Assembly (NCBI RefSeq): GCF_003600625.1
Contig: NZ_CP032489.1
Span: forward strand, 2,542,001-2,606,000
DNA length: 64,000 nt
Direction of reading: 5' to 3'
DNA from: Arachidicoccus soli
Lineage (GTDB): Bacteria > Bacteroidota > Bacteroidia > Chitinophagales > Chitinophagaceae
In this document: positions 12,661-23,500 of the stretch, piece by piece
How the letters are laid out: each line of letters begins with the position of its first letter
How positions within the stretch are numbered: position 1 is the stretch's first letter
Notes under the pieces: generated by a model
What the model saw: only the letters and a program-made list of their open reading frames with translations
What the model was told of the DNA's origin: nothing
Database searches by the model: none
Made by a program: the position numbers and the translations under genes

Positions 12661-14016
12661 TTATTTTTTCTTAAATTTCCAATAATCAAAATTGAAAAGT
12701 TTTTCACCATGATCTCCTTTAAAAATAAAATATACATCATGCACACCTTTTGCATTTTTCACCTTACAAGATTTGGTAAACCAATTTTGCCATCCGCCGG
12801 TATTATTAACGAAGCAAGTTCCCAGCAGCACTCCATTAATGCTATCTAAACGTATTGCTATGCTGCCTCCATTTGTAGCGCTAGCTATGTTTGCATAAAA
12901 CCTTTTAATTCCCTTTTCAAAATTTACTCCTTTTACTTTTATAAAATCACCATTGTCAATATTAGTTACATATACTTGATCTCTATTCTTTTGCGTTTTA
13001 ACGCCTTCTTCCCAATTGATAGTCTCCGCTTCTACACGGGAAAAGGGGTTAAGCGTACCGATTTGCTTCACCCCTTTTTCTGACCACCATGGAAGTTCAG
13101 GTATAGTACCATCAGAATTATATTTAAACTCTTCAACGCAAACAGAACGTCTTTCGTGGTGCTTACTTGTCAAATTATAGTTAAGCTGATAATTAAACCC
13201 GAAAACATAGGACCTGTCTTTATAATCTATGATACCCGGGTGATTTCCAGATGATTTTGGGTTAGGCTTCATGATATATCCTTGATATCTCCAAGGGCCT
13301 GTGGGCTTATCGCTCATCGCATAACCGATACCTTCTGGACAACAAGTTGATGCATAAGCCATATAATAGTGTCCGTTATGTTTATAAGCCCATGGGCCTT
13401 CCTGATAATGATAAGGATCAGCCTGTCCCTTTATTTTCGCAAAAGAAGCATCTTCTACTATTTTCCCGGAATAAGATATCATATCCTGGTTCAGTTTCAC
13501 ATACCAAAGATTTGGATTGCCCCAATATAAATATGCCTGCCCATCATCATCTATAAAGACAGTAGGGTCAATATCGTCCCAAACATGGTTTGACTGAATC
13601 AACTTTTTCCCAATTGGATCTTTAAATGGGCCATAGGGGCTATTTGATACTAATACACCTATCCCGCTTCCTTGAATAGGGCAATACAAGTAAAATTTTC
13701 CATTTCGCGCAATACACTGAGGCGCCCATGCGCCATTATCTTGCCTACCCCAGCTAAAATCTTTTAGTGAAGCAACAGCGCCATGATCGGTCCAGTTAAC
13801 CATATCTGTGGAACTGTAACATCTCCAGTCTTTCATTCGAAAACCTCCCGAGCCAGGAGGGGCATTATCCTCGTCATGACTGGTATATAAAAATACCGTA
13901 TCATGATAAACCATTGGAGCAGGATCAGCAGTAAATATTGTTTGAATAATAGGGTTTTGTGCAAAACCATTCACCGTCAGACCTAAACTTATCATCAATA
14001 AAAGAAACTTATTCAT
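12661..14016 (-). CDS. GH43 arabinofuranosidase/xylosidase with C-terminal CBM6
   Basis: 451 aa with signal peptide (MNKFLLLMISLGLTVNGFAQ). The five-bladed GH43 propeller is complete: general-base Asp31 in FTADPAPMVY, Asp150 in DDIDPTVFIDDDG and catalytic-acid Glu206 in YQEGPWAY. From about residue 325 follows a CBM6 beta-sandwich (FSRVEAETINWEEGV ... DGDFIKV-type motif, here IDNGDFIKVKG). CBM6 usually binds xylan chains. The enzyme probably cleaves arabinose or xylose from arabinoxylan. It is a paralogue of the gene just upstream (14064..15824), separated by 47 bases, and lacks that protein's internal duplication. Substrate details need biochemical evidence. Confidence 0.9.
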   Translation of the reverse strand: MNKFLLLMISLGLTVNGFAQNPIIQTIFTADPAPMVYHDTVFLYTSHDEDNAPPGSGGFRMKDWRCYSSTDMVNWTDHGAVASLKDFSWGRQDNGAWAPQCIARNGKFYLYCPIQGSGIGVLVSNSPYGPFKDPIGKKLIQSNHVWDDIDPTVFIDDDGQAYLYWGNPNLWYVKLNQDMISYSGKIVEDASFAKIKGQADPYHYQEGPWAYKHNGHYYMAYASTCCPEGIGYAMSDKPTGPWRYQGYIMKPNPKSSGNHPGIIDYKDRSYVFGFNYQLNYNLTSKHHERRSVCVEEFKYNSDGTIPELPWWSEKGVKQIGTLNPFSRVEAETINWEEGVKTQKNRDQVYVTNIDNGDFIKVKGVNFEKGIKRFYANIASATNGGSIAIRLDSINGVLLGTCFVNNTGGWQNWFTKSCKVKNAKGVHDVYFIFKGDHGEKLFNFDYWKFKKK

Positions 14017-14063
14017 TATATCACTTAAACATTAAAATTATCTATAACCACAGATACTATTAC

Positions 14064-15824
14064 CTAGCCTTTACTGAATTTCCACCAATCAAAATTGAAC
14101 AGATGTCCCCCTGTTCCTTTAAAGACAAAGTAAACATCATGTACTCCCATAGTTTTAGCTACCTTAGATGTTACGGTTGCCCAATTTCCTAAGCCACCTG
14201 TATTTTTAACGGCACAAGATGTCAACAATTTTCCCTCCAAACTGTCTATCCGGATTTCGATTTTGCCATTATTTTTTAAAGAGGAAATTATAGCCTGAAA
14301 TTGCTTGGCGCCTTTTCCAAAGTCAACATCGCGCACTTTGATATAGTCGTTATTATCGATATCCGTAATATATACTCCGGTTTTATTGTCAGATGCAGAT
14401 TCCACTCCATTTTCCCATGCAATGGTTTCGGATTCTTGGCGTATATAGGGATTTAAATAAGCAACACTTTTAATAATACCGGCTTTCGTAGGTTTAATTC
14501 TTGGTATGGTTCCATCAGTATTATATTTAAATTGTTCAACGCATACTGACCTATCAAAACCACTTCCTCCCGGAAGATTTGCATTATGATAAAACAAGTA
14601 AGAATTCCCTTTATAATCTATCACAGCAGGATGATTGGTAAAAGCTCCTCCTTGTCTAATTGTCGGCATAATTGTATCTTGATAAACCCAAGGTCCTGTA
14701 GCGCTCTTACTGGTAGAATAGGCTAAGTGCTCAGGAACACCGCCAGCAGGATATACTAAATAATATTGTCTGTTACGCTTGTAAAACCAGGGCCCTTCTT
14801 CGTAAGTAGTAAACCTCTTTCCTGTGTTTTTTGCAGCTTCTTTAATTTGAGAAATAAACCAATTCTTTTTACTCAATGGGAGTTGCTGAATACCTTTACT
14901 TTCATCATAGGACTGCATATTTTCATTCAACCTTACATAATAAAGAGCTGAATTGCCCCAAGTAAGAAAAGCTTGATTGGAACTATCTATTACTACAGTT
15001 GGGTTTATATTGCCTCCTGCGCAATGCGCTGTAATTAACGGCCTTCCCAACATATCGACAAATGGACCAATTGCTTCCTTTCCTACTGCAACGCCAATAA
15101 CTTCTTTATTGGTTCTTTTATCAATAGCACTGACATACCAATAATATTTGTTATCCGTATTATTTTTAAAGCAGTGAGCGGATAAGCCATGAATACTTTT
15201 TGCCCAGCCAAAGGTATTTTTGGCATTTATGATTCTAAGCTTGAAGCCTTTATCTGTTAAAGGTACTTTTACAATACCCAGTTTTTGGTCATACGAAACC
15301 ATATCCTTATTAAGCTTTATATAATAAAGATTTGGATTGCCCCAATAAAGATAAGCTTGGCCATCATCATCAATAAACACGGTAGGATCAATATCTCCCC
15401 AATGCGTTGTTACCAAAAGCTTCCCCAGGGCATCCACAAACGGCCCGGTGGGTTTATCTGATATGGCAACACCTATCGCCATCCCCTGACCATTTGCTTG
15501 GTTCATCGGTACGTACCAATAAAATTTACCATTACGGTAAATACATTGCCCCGCCCACGCATCTTTGGATGCCCAACTGAAATTCTTAAGCGACAAGTCT
15601 GCACCTCTCTCTGTCCAGTTTACCATGTCTATAGTCGAATATACATGCCAATCTTTCATGCTAAACCAATTAGAGTTATCTTCATCATGGCCTGTATATA
15701 GGAACAAAGTATCCCGATAAACCATAACTGCCGGATCGGCTGTATGAATAGTTTGTATAATTGGATTTTGGCTCATCCCAATTAAGGGCAAAAGAAGAGC
15801 AAGCAAAACTACAAGACTTTTCAT
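14064..15824 (-). CDS. GH43 with duplicated propeller segment and CBM6
   Basis: 586 aa, signal peptide MKSLVVLLALLLPLIGMSQ. It has the same plan as its downstream neighbour (GH43 propeller plus CBM6 from about residue 460) but is 135 residues longer. The extra length is an internal repeat: residues about 91-190 (YRNGKFYWYVPMN, GPFVDALGKLLVTTHWGDIDPTVFI) recur at about 215-317 (NKYYWYVSAI, GPFVDMLGRPLITAHCAGGNINPTVVI). The catalytic set is intact in the primary copy: Asp30, Asp146 and Glu342/343 in TYEEGPWFY. In the second copy the Asp of DIDPT is Asn274 (NINPT). This suggests a tandem duplication followed by loss of the catalytic residue, possibly giving an extra blade or new binding surface. 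Arabinoxylan is the likely substrate. Confidence 0.88.
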   Translation of the reverse strand: MKSLVVLLALLLPLIGMSQNPIIQTIHTADPAVMVYRDTLFLYTGHDEDNSNWFSMKDWHVYSTIDMVNWTERGADLSLKNFSWASKDAWAGQCIYRNGKFYWYVPMNQANGQGMAIGVAISDKPTGPFVDALGKLLVTTHWGDIDPTVFIDDDGQAYLYWGNPNLYYIKLNKDMVSYDQKLGIVKVPLTDKGFKLRIINAKNTFGWAKSIHGLSAHCFKNNTDNKYYWYVSAIDKRTNKEVIGVAVGKEAIGPFVDMLGRPLITAHCAGGNINPTVVIDSSNQAFLTWGNSALYYVRLNENMQSYDESKGIQQLPLSKKNWFISQIKEAAKNTGKRFTTYEEGPWFYKRNRQYYLVYPAGGVPEHLAYSTSKSATGPWVYQDTIMPTIRQGGAFTNHPAVIDYKGNSYLFYHNANLPGGSGFDRSVCVEQFKYNTDGTIPRIKPTKAGIIKSVAYLNPYIRQESETIAWENGVESASDNKTGVYITDIDNNDYIKVRDVDFGKGAKQFQAIISSLKNNGKIEIRIDSLEGKLLTSCAVKNTGGLGNWATVTSKVAKTMGVHDVYFVFKGTGGHLFNFDWWKFSKG

Positions 15825-16029
15825 ATTATGGTTTAATGTAATTAATAATATTTATCTAATAGAAGGGTTTAATCAATTTAAATATTAGCTAATTAATCAA
15901 TAAAAAAGAAATTAAAATTCTTTCATAGAATAATATAAAATTATCTCTTGCCAATGCCTGTCTTATCAGATGCATATAGAAATCTACTGGTAATATTACC
16001 AATGCGTCAAGGGCAATTAAATAATTCCA

Positions 16030-17733
16030 TTATTTTCCCAGATTTTCCTTTATAGCTTCGGCTACATAAGCGTAAGCTAATTTTCTAACATATCCCTCTG
16101 TCCACAAACCGATCGGCTCACCGGCACGCCAACTTGAACTAGCCGGGCTATCAAGCGGACTCCAAATCGTAATGCCATAACGCTGCTTAGCAGGAATATT
16201 TTGAAAATATTGATCTATTACGAACTTGTACATCTTTGCTTGCGCCAAATATTGTGCACTTGTTGCATCAGCAGTTTGTGTATTATTGCCTAAACCAATG
16301 TCCAACTCAGAGATTCTTATAAGTTTCCCAGTAGCAGCTAACAGTTTAAACATTTGAATAATTTTACTTGAATCGGCATTTATATCAATATGCATTTGCG
16401 TGCCTATACCATCAACTTTTGCTCCATTAGTTTCGATATAATTTACAAACTGGATTAATCCCTTGCTCTTATCAAGATTGGACTCTAATCCATAATCATT
16501 TATAAACAGCTTATCGCCAGGATTTCCATACTTTCGTGCTAGGGTAAAAGCCTCAACTGCATAATCCTTTCCTAAATAATCCTGCCAAAAAAATTCGTCA
16601 CTTGTAAGTTTCTTTCCTATACCGCTTTTTAAATTATAAGGATTTCCGTCATCCATTGGTTCATTTACAACATCCCAGGCTTTTACGTAACCTTTACAAT
16701 CTGTAACAATTCCAGAAATCCATTTATCTAAGGCATTAGAAATAATTTGTTTCTTCTGCTCTGGCGTTTTATCAACTGTCGTAACAGCTCCTGTGGCACT
16801 ATACTTCATTAAAGAGATATTATCAATATAATAAGTAGTTGCGCCTTTACCAAGATTAAACGCAATGGCTCCACTGGTTGCCATATCTGATGTAACCGTA
16901 ATTTCTTTAGTATAGGTTGACCATGTACTCGCAGAAGGAACAGCACCAAAGAAATTCCAGTACTTATAAACCCCCGGAGTTATTTGTGCCTGCGTCGCAT
17001 AAGTTTCAGGAGCATCTGAACGCACATCCATCTTAAGCTGATATTTTTCCCCTACTTGTACTGCTGGAGAAAATTTCAAGAAAAACTGTACTTCCCAATC
17101 ATTGGTACGAACAGTTGGATTTGTTATTTTAAGGGCTCTTCCTGTTCCATATCCTCCTTCACCAACTGCTGAGAAAGTTGTAGTCACTCCTGACCCATTC
17201 ACCTGATAGTTTGCATTATTATCTGTTTCAAAATCGTTAGCTGTTACTAAAACCCAACCAGGTCCCGTAGAAGAAGTAGTATCGGGAGCGATTAGATTAT
17301 TCAAATAAGTCGCATTTTGATTGGCATGCCAACACAAGGTGTGGCCATATAAACTAATACCGGCTGATTTAGCAGCTTGCATTAATTCATTTACATTATC
17401 TAAATTTAAACTCCCATCAGCTTGAACGACCGCTCCGTGTTTCATAGCATAGCCTAATACAATTTCTTGAAAATTGCGATTGACCATTCTGTACATAACA
17501 CCTTTCTTAACGTAATCCGCCAAGGATACTGCTGCTCCTAATTTAAAATCAGGATATGCCGTTGAATCAATATATGATTTCAATGCCGGATAAGCATCAA
17601 TATTTTCTTGAGCAGCCACCTCATCTGGCTTATTGATGCTAAAATCAAGTGGTTTATATTTATAACAAGAGGCCAGCATGGTTATTACAAGAAGAACGGC
17701 CAAAATGAATAAGTTTTTATTATTATTTTTCAT
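16030..17733 (-). CDS. GH10 endo-1,4-beta-xylanase lipoprotein with inserted CBM (Xyn10 of the xus core)
   Basis: 567 aa lipoprotein (LLVITMLASC, lipid Cys at residue 23), so probably anchored on the cell surface. The GH10 barrel is interrupted: after GHTLCWHANQ (about residues 130-139) comes a CBM4/22-like beta-sandwich at about 160-312 (WVLVTANDFETDN, YYIDNISL), and the barrel resumes at about 322. Acid/base Glu358 sits in WDVVNEP and nucleophile Glu476 in RISELDIG. Xylanases with a CBM inserted at this point are the hallmark of the xus locus in Prevotella and Bacteroides. It would make the first cuts in xylan at the surface and feed oligosaccharides to XusB/XusD. It lies 32 bases downstream of xusE. 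Confidence 0.93.
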   Translation of the reverse strand: MKNNNKNLFILAVLLVITMLASCYKYKPLDFSINKPDEVAAQENIDAYPALKSYIDSTAYPDFKLGAAVSLADYVKKGVMYRMVNRNFQEIVLGYAMKHGAVVQADGSLNLDNVNELMQAAKSAGISLYGHTLCWHANQNATYLNNLIAPDTTSSTGPGWVLVTANDFETDNNANYQVNGSGVTTTFSAVGEGGYGTGRALKITNPTVRTNDWEVQFFLKFSPAVQVGEKYQLKMDVRSDAPETYATQAQITPGVYKYWNFFGAVPSASTWSTYTKEITVTSDMATSGAIAFNLGKGATTYYIDNISLMKYSATGAVTTVDKTPEQKKQIISNALDKWISGIVTDCKGYVKAWDVVNEPMDDGNPYNLKSGIGKKLTSDEFFWQDYLGKDYAVEAFTLARKYGNPGDKLFINDYGLESNLDKSKGLIQFVNYIETNGAKVDGIGTQMHIDINADSSKIIQMFKLLAATGKLIRISELDIGLGNNTQTADATSAQYLAQAKMYKFVIDQYFQNIPAKQRYGITIWSPLDSPASSSWRAGEPIGLWTEGYVRKLAYAYVAEAIKENLGK

Positions 17734-17765
17734 TGCTATTATAATTTTATGAAATAGGAATATGC

Positions 17766-18719
17766 TTAAAATGTTTCCATTGTTACGCCCCTATTCCTCA
17801 TTACGAGTGTATCTTTAGTTGCAACTTGCATATTGGGGAAATCTATTTGATATTGTAAATACATGGCATCTCTATCAACATCACCCCAACTATTTTTCTC
17901 CCCCTTCTTTACAAACTTGCCACTACCTGTTGCAGTAATGCCGGTAGTTCCGGAACTGACAATACAATTACCATTGTTATCAAAACTCAACAAAAGGTTG
18001 CAATTGATATTATAACCATTTTGATCTTTGAATACTAATGGGAAGTTGACAACATTGAGCGACTTGGTAGTCAACATTTGAATATCATCGTATTCCACAT
18101 ATTGGGCATGTCTAATATTTGTGGTATCTAATGAAGTAATACCATTCTTGCCTTTTATAACATCCACTCCTCTCCTTAAATAATATCCCTGCCAAGGATT
18201 AATATATTTGATGGCATACAGAATATAATTCTTATCTGCTAAAATCGAATCTTTATTATTTACATTCGTCATTTTAATAGGAATTACATAGGTATTTTTA
18301 ATTGAATTTGAATCTGCAAAAAATGCATCCGTTAATTGCACATTTACACCACCTTCAATACTATCTTTCGCAATAGTAATCTGATTTGAGGATAAAGAAT
18401 AGTAGTTGGCCGGCATAGCTATAACAGGGCTACCATCCTTAAAAACCACATTATCTACTAATGAATTATCAACAGAAAAATCAATGATTACATTTTTTGT
18501 ATTGGTGTAGACACCGCCAAGTGTGGCATAAATTTTACATTGGTGAGCATTATCTAAATCGGTATTCACAATATCTTCTCCTAAAGTAATTGTCCTTACC
18601 GGATGTTGGTAGGAAAAATATACAGTTTGATAAGTAAAGTTTGGAAAAACTTGGCTTTTATTTTGACATGCACTCAACAATAGAATAATTCCAATTGTTA
18701 TTAATATTTTATTTTTCAT
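17766..18719 (-). CDS. xusE: XusE-like surface glycan-binding lipoprotein (DUF1735 type)
   Basis: 317 aa with a lipoprotein signal (IIGILLL-type helix, LLSAC lipobox near residue 18). The N-terminal half looks like a DUF1735/BT_3987-type Ig-like domain (FSVDNSLVDNV, YYSLSSNQITIAKDS and NTYVIPIKMTNV are typical). The C-terminal half, following YYLRRGVD, is a beta-rich module of the DUF5627 type. Genes of this kind sit between the second SusD and the CBM-carrying GH10 in xus loci and are thought to bind xylan at the surface. It starts 42 bases after xusD. The domain call rests on pattern recall, not on a search. Confidence 0.75.
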   Translation of the reverse strand: MKNKILITIGIILLLSACQNKSQVFPNFTYQTVYFSYQHPVRTITLGEDIVNTDLDNAHQCKIYATLGGVYTNTKNVIIDFSVDNSLVDNVVFKDGSPVIAMPANYYSLSSNQITIAKDSIEGGVNVQLTDAFFADSNSIKNTYVIPIKMTNVNNKDSILADKNYILYAIKYINPWQGYYLRRGVDVIKGKNGITSLDTTNIRHAQYVEYDDIQMLTTKSLNVVNFPLVFKDQNGYNINCNLLLSFDNNGNCIVSSGTTGITATGSGKFVKKGEKNSWGDVDRDAMYLQYQIDFPNMQVATKDTLVMRNRGVTMETF

Positions 18720-18761
18720 TACTATTTAATTTAACAACACAAACTATTTTTATAAAAACTC

Positions 18762-20534
18762 TTACCAACCTTTATTTTGAATTAATGCATTGAACTTTAA
18801 TGTTTCACTATAAGGAATAGGACCGTACTGCATATAATTTTGGTAGACTCTATTCTCTACATTTATATAAGAATAGTTGTTATTATTTGTAATACTCACA
18901 CCTTTAGCCGTTTCAGTCAATGGAGCCTGCCACCTGCGTAGATCCCAGAACCTAAAACCTTCAAAACATAATTCAAGTCTACGTTCATTCCTAATCAATG
19001 TTCTCATTGCATCTTTATCTCCTTTTATTGACTCTAAATAAGCATCTCCATTATTAAGACCAATCCCAGCCCTCTGCCTAATTGCTTTAATAACATCATA
19101 AGCAGAGTATGAATGGCCACCTGTACCTAATGGGCCCCATGCTTCATTTGCAGCTTCGGCATAGATTAAGTATATCTCTGTATACCTAATAAGAGGCTTA
19201 TAATGTCTCTGCGTTGTAGTAGAAGTGCTACTTAAATTAACATCTTGACGTAACAGCTTGCGCAAATAATAGCCTGTTCTTGTTGAAGTTTCCGTTTTAT
19301 TCAACGCATCATTGGTACTCCCATCGACAGCCGTATTGATTACAGAATTATTTACACCAGCCTCTCCTCCGTTAAAAAGTATAAAAGTAGAAAGACGCGG
19401 ATCACGATTAGCATATGGATCTGATGCAGAATATCCACTTGTTGTATTCGAAATAGGATAACCATTACTCATTGGAAAAGCATCTACTAAATTTTGAGTT
19501 GGGTCTAAACGCCCTTTACCATTCAATGTCGGCGGAAAATTATCTGACTCTAGATTATTGCTTTCACCGTAATTAGTGCGCCACAATATTTCAGGAGGGT
19601 TTTGGCCATCTGCTAAACCAGCTATCTCGGATGCGTTTGTATACCAAGTCAAGCCATTAGCAGCTAAACCATTTACGCCACCATTTAAGTCAATAATTGC
19701 TGCAGCATCATTTGCAGCATCAGCCCATGAAGAGGCACCAGCAGCACTAAAAGCAGGACTTGCTGCGAGCAATGCGGACTTTGCTTTAATAGCCATTGCG
19801 ACCCGGCCCGAAAACAAGCCACTCATGGCCTTTCCTAAGGCACGGTTGTATTCTTCAATAGTAATGGAACCATACTTTGATGGGATTTGTGAATTATCCG
19901 AAATATCTTGATAATCTAGAGGAAGTAGTTGTTCAGCTGAATCAATATCACTGTATATCTGTTTTATACAATCCTTGAAAGATGCTCTTGGCAAATTAAA
20001 ATTATCTCCTACAGCTTGCGAATGCAAAATAATTGGAACACCTAATACATCCCCGTTTTCCCCAACGCCGGCATGAGCCTTCAGAAGATAATAATAAAAT
20101 AAAGCACGTAACCCATAAGCTTCTCCTTTCACCCTCATTGCAAAAAGGTTAGCCACAGCGGAGTCTTGGGTCCAAGTAACTTTATCAACCTGTTCCAACA
20201 TAAGATTCATGTATTGTATGGCTGCAAAACATCCTGTCCAACGATCTAGTGGATTAAAATTGGACGTCCATTGCCCGGTAGCTACTTTTAAATAGGCATT
20301 ACTTTTATCATTGCTAACAGCATCATCTGTAGCAACATCATCAAAGGACCATGAACTAGTGGGTATTCTATCATATCCGTTAAGAATAAGCCCGTATGGG
20401 AACCTAGCGTCATTGGGATTATAGGATTGTTCAAGTTGTCGATTATTTTCGATTTGTGGGGTTATTAAATCCTTGCAACCCATCATCAGGAAGGTAACCG
20501 CCAAGAGTATTATTAATTTCTTATTCATTTTCAA
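18762..20534 (-). CDS. xusD: SusD-like xylan-binding lipoprotein (XusD)
   Basis: 590 aa, lipoprotein signal with lipobox FLMMGC near residue 20. It is an all-helical SusD/RagB protein with tetratricopeptide-like N-terminal region (GEAYGLRALFYYYLLKAHAG) and the family C-terminus: RYTEIYLIYAEAANEA, AIRQRAGIG and RNERRLELCFEGFRFWDLRRW. It would cap the XusC barrel (22 bases upstream) and hold xylo-oligosaccharides for import. Conserved position as the second SusD of the xus core. The final residues QNKGW match the usual SusD ending. Confidence 0.93.
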   Translation of the reverse strand: MKMNKKLIILLAVTFLMMGCKDLITPQIENNRQLEQSYNPNDARFPYGLILNGYDRIPTSSWSFDDVATDDAVSNDKSNAYLKVATGQWTSNFNPLDRWTGCFAAIQYMNLMLEQVDKVTWTQDSAVANLFAMRVKGEAYGLRALFYYYLLKAHAGVGENGDVLGVPIILHSQAVGDNFNLPRASFKDCIKQIYSDIDSAEQLLPLDYQDISDNSQIPSKYGSITIEEYNRALGKAMSGLFSGRVAMAIKAKSALLAASPAFSAAGASSWADAANDAAAIIDLNGGVNGLAANGLTWYTNASEIAGLADGQNPPEILWRTNYGESNNLESDNFPPTLNGKGRLDPTQNLVDAFPMSNGYPISNTTSGYSASDPYANRDPRLSTFILFNGGEAGVNNSVINTAVDGSTNDALNKTETSTRTGYYLRKLLRQDVNLSSTSTTTQRHYKPLIRYTEIYLIYAEAANEAWGPLGTGGHSYSAYDVIKAIRQRAGIGLNNGDAYLESIKGDKDAMRTLIRNERRLELCFEGFRFWDLRRWQAPLTETAKGVSITNNNNYSYINVENRVYQNYMQYGPIPYSETLKFNALIQNKGW

Positions 20535-20556
20535 ATATTTTATATTTTAACCTTCT

Positions 20557-23500
20557 TTAGAATAATGCCTTTATGCCAATGTTATAAAATCTTGTTTGCG
20601 GTGCAGCACCAATATTCATATTTAAAATATCTTTCTCAGGAGAAATAGTTAGCAAATTAGATCCGCTTACATATACATTCAGTTCGCGTATTACCTGTTT
20701 CCTTTTTAGTAGCCCAGTCAAGTCATAGGAAAGTTGCACTTTTGCTATATCAAATCTATCGGTCTTGTACATCCAGAAGTCTGAGGTTTGAAAATTATTA
20801 TCGCTACTATTTGTAGTTAGTCTGGGATAAGTAGCTGTATTTTTGGTTGCCTCTGTCCAGCTGCCTCTAACTACTTCGGAATATTTTGAATCGCCATAAT
20901 TCCAGAAGTAACTGTTATTTTTTACGCCATAGGCACCATATCGTCCAATTCCATATGCAAACAGTGTGAATTTTTTCCATGTTGCTGTCAAATTTATCCC
21001 AAACGTATAGGGAGAACCGTACCAACCACCTTTGCCAAGGTAAACTTCGTCTTGGGTATTAATGACGCCATCTCCGTTTTGATCTTTGTATTTAATATCA
21101 CCAGGATGAACTTGTCCAAAAGATTGTTTAGGAGAATTATTTATATCTTCTTGACTATTAAAGAAACCTAGACTCTGCAGTCCCCATATTCCATCTAATG
21201 GCTTGCCTTGATGATATTGATAATCGTCTGCATATATCTCTGCTCGCTTTATAGCCTTAGTATTATAATAGGTTCCATTAACCCCTAAATTTAAACCCAA
21301 TTTCCCAATCTGTTCTTTCAAATTAAGGCCAAAATCAAACCCAATGCGTTCATCTGTATTATAATTAATATATGGTATAAAAGAGGATACGGGATAAGAA
21401 GTTGTAAAATAATTAGGGAATAATGTAGAAGCTTGAATAATGTTTCCTTGTATTTCATTCACAAAGAAATTTCCTGTAACCTCCAATGCTCTTTTCAAAA
21501 ACTGACCATCGAAACCAATATTTATTTCTTTTCTTTTGGGGAATCTCATATTAGCATTTTCACCTCTTCTTGACTCTGTAGCTTGAAAACCACTTCCATC
21601 TTTCCAACCAAACCATGAACCTGCAACTGTGTAATATCCTTGATATAAATAATAATCCGAAATATCTAAATCAGTATTTACAATACCGGCAGATGCTGTA
21701 ATCTTCAAGTCGTTAATAATATCTGAAGCATTTTTCAAAAAATTCTCGTTACTAATACGCCAAGCCAAAGAAACGGTTGGAGATAATGCTTCTCGATGAT
21801 TTACTGGTAATTTGGCTGAATGTATATAAGCACTATTAAAATCTACATAATATTTATGGTCGTAATTATAGCCGGCATGAAAACCTAAATTTGCATTACT
21901 CACACGATGGTAAACAGCCGATTCCGATTGTTGATAGCCATTGGCCAGGAGCATTCCAGAAAAATTATTTTTCTCGTTGAAAGTTCTATCATAACTAAAC
22001 AATCCATAAAATGCTATTGTTTGTTTATACCAACTATTGCTTACGTTTTGTGTACCGGAGGTAGCATCATTACCATATTTAGTAAGGCTGCTTATAAGAT
22101 CAGTACCTGAATAATCATTCCAAGTGGGTTCATAAGTAGCATAGCTATAATTGTAAGCCAAATTATAAGAAGTGGAATAATCTACCGCAATATTTGATTT
22201 AAATTTCAAACCTTTCAAGACATTTCTCAGATCTGCATTAATCCCACTATTAAACTGAAATTGTCTTGATATATATTGGTTAGTACCTCCTGCATAAATG
22301 GATGCAAAAGGATTTGTCTGATCTAATTGAGTGCCACCTAGAAGATACTTCCCATCAATCACATAATTACTGTTTTGAACATATAACATTGAGGATTCAT
22401 CATTCGGTTCAATCATACTTATAGGAATAAGCGGAGAGAATCTATTAGGACGAACGATTGCAGCATTATTCCAATAATCAGTATTTACGCCTTTGCCATT
22501 ATAAAATGTTGCGGAAGCATCAATTGTGGCCGTAAGATACTCGTTCAATTTAATATCCACATTCGCTCTAAAATTAAAACGATTTGTTCTTTCATTTTTG
22601 GCTTCTCCAAAGTCTAATAAAGACCCAACCGTATAAAAACCAATATTCGTATAATATTTTGCCTTATCATTACCTCCGGATATTTCTGCAGTAGCATCAT
22701 AACGATTGTAAGCGTTTTTTAAATAATTAGAAGAATAGAAATCTACATTTGGATACCTATAAGGATTTTCACCTGAAGCATAATTATAAATTGTATTCTG
22801 ATCATATAAATCAGGTAAACTATCATTTTCTCTGGCCTGATTATAATATTTCATATATTCTGCCGAGCCTAAATACTTTGGGTATGATATCGGCACAAAG
22901 GTTCCCATATTAGTGCGGATATCAATTCTTCGATTATAAGCCTCTCCTCTTTTTGTGGTAATACTGATAACTCCTTTAGCAGCTGTACTTCCATAAAGAG
23001 CTATTGCTCCAACACCCTTTAGAAAAGATATTTGATCTATCTCAGTTGGCAATACATTATTCGCATCGCGAGGAACGTTATCGACTAAAGTTAAATAACT
23101 GCCCATCCCCCAATTACTGTTTCCATTGTATCCAGGCACAAACGCTTCCATTCCATCTAAACTATAAGTGAAATAATTCTTTTTTAAAAGGCTTTTCACA
23201 TTCACTACAGAAACATCACCAAATAAATTTTTCTTGTCTTCCTTTCTAAATGCAATCGAAACTTGAACTGTATCGGCATCAATATTATTGAGCTTTATTT
23301 CTTTCAGCAATGTAGAAGCGGCTAGGTATTTGGTCACATAACCATTTGCACCTATACTTAATTCTTCACTAGGTGAGACTATTATCGAAAAGACTCCATT
23401 TGCATCGGTAATAGATTTCACATCATCATGCTCACGGCTTTGAACAATTGCTCCTTTTATTGGATGCATATTATTATCATATACCTTTGCTTGCAACCTA

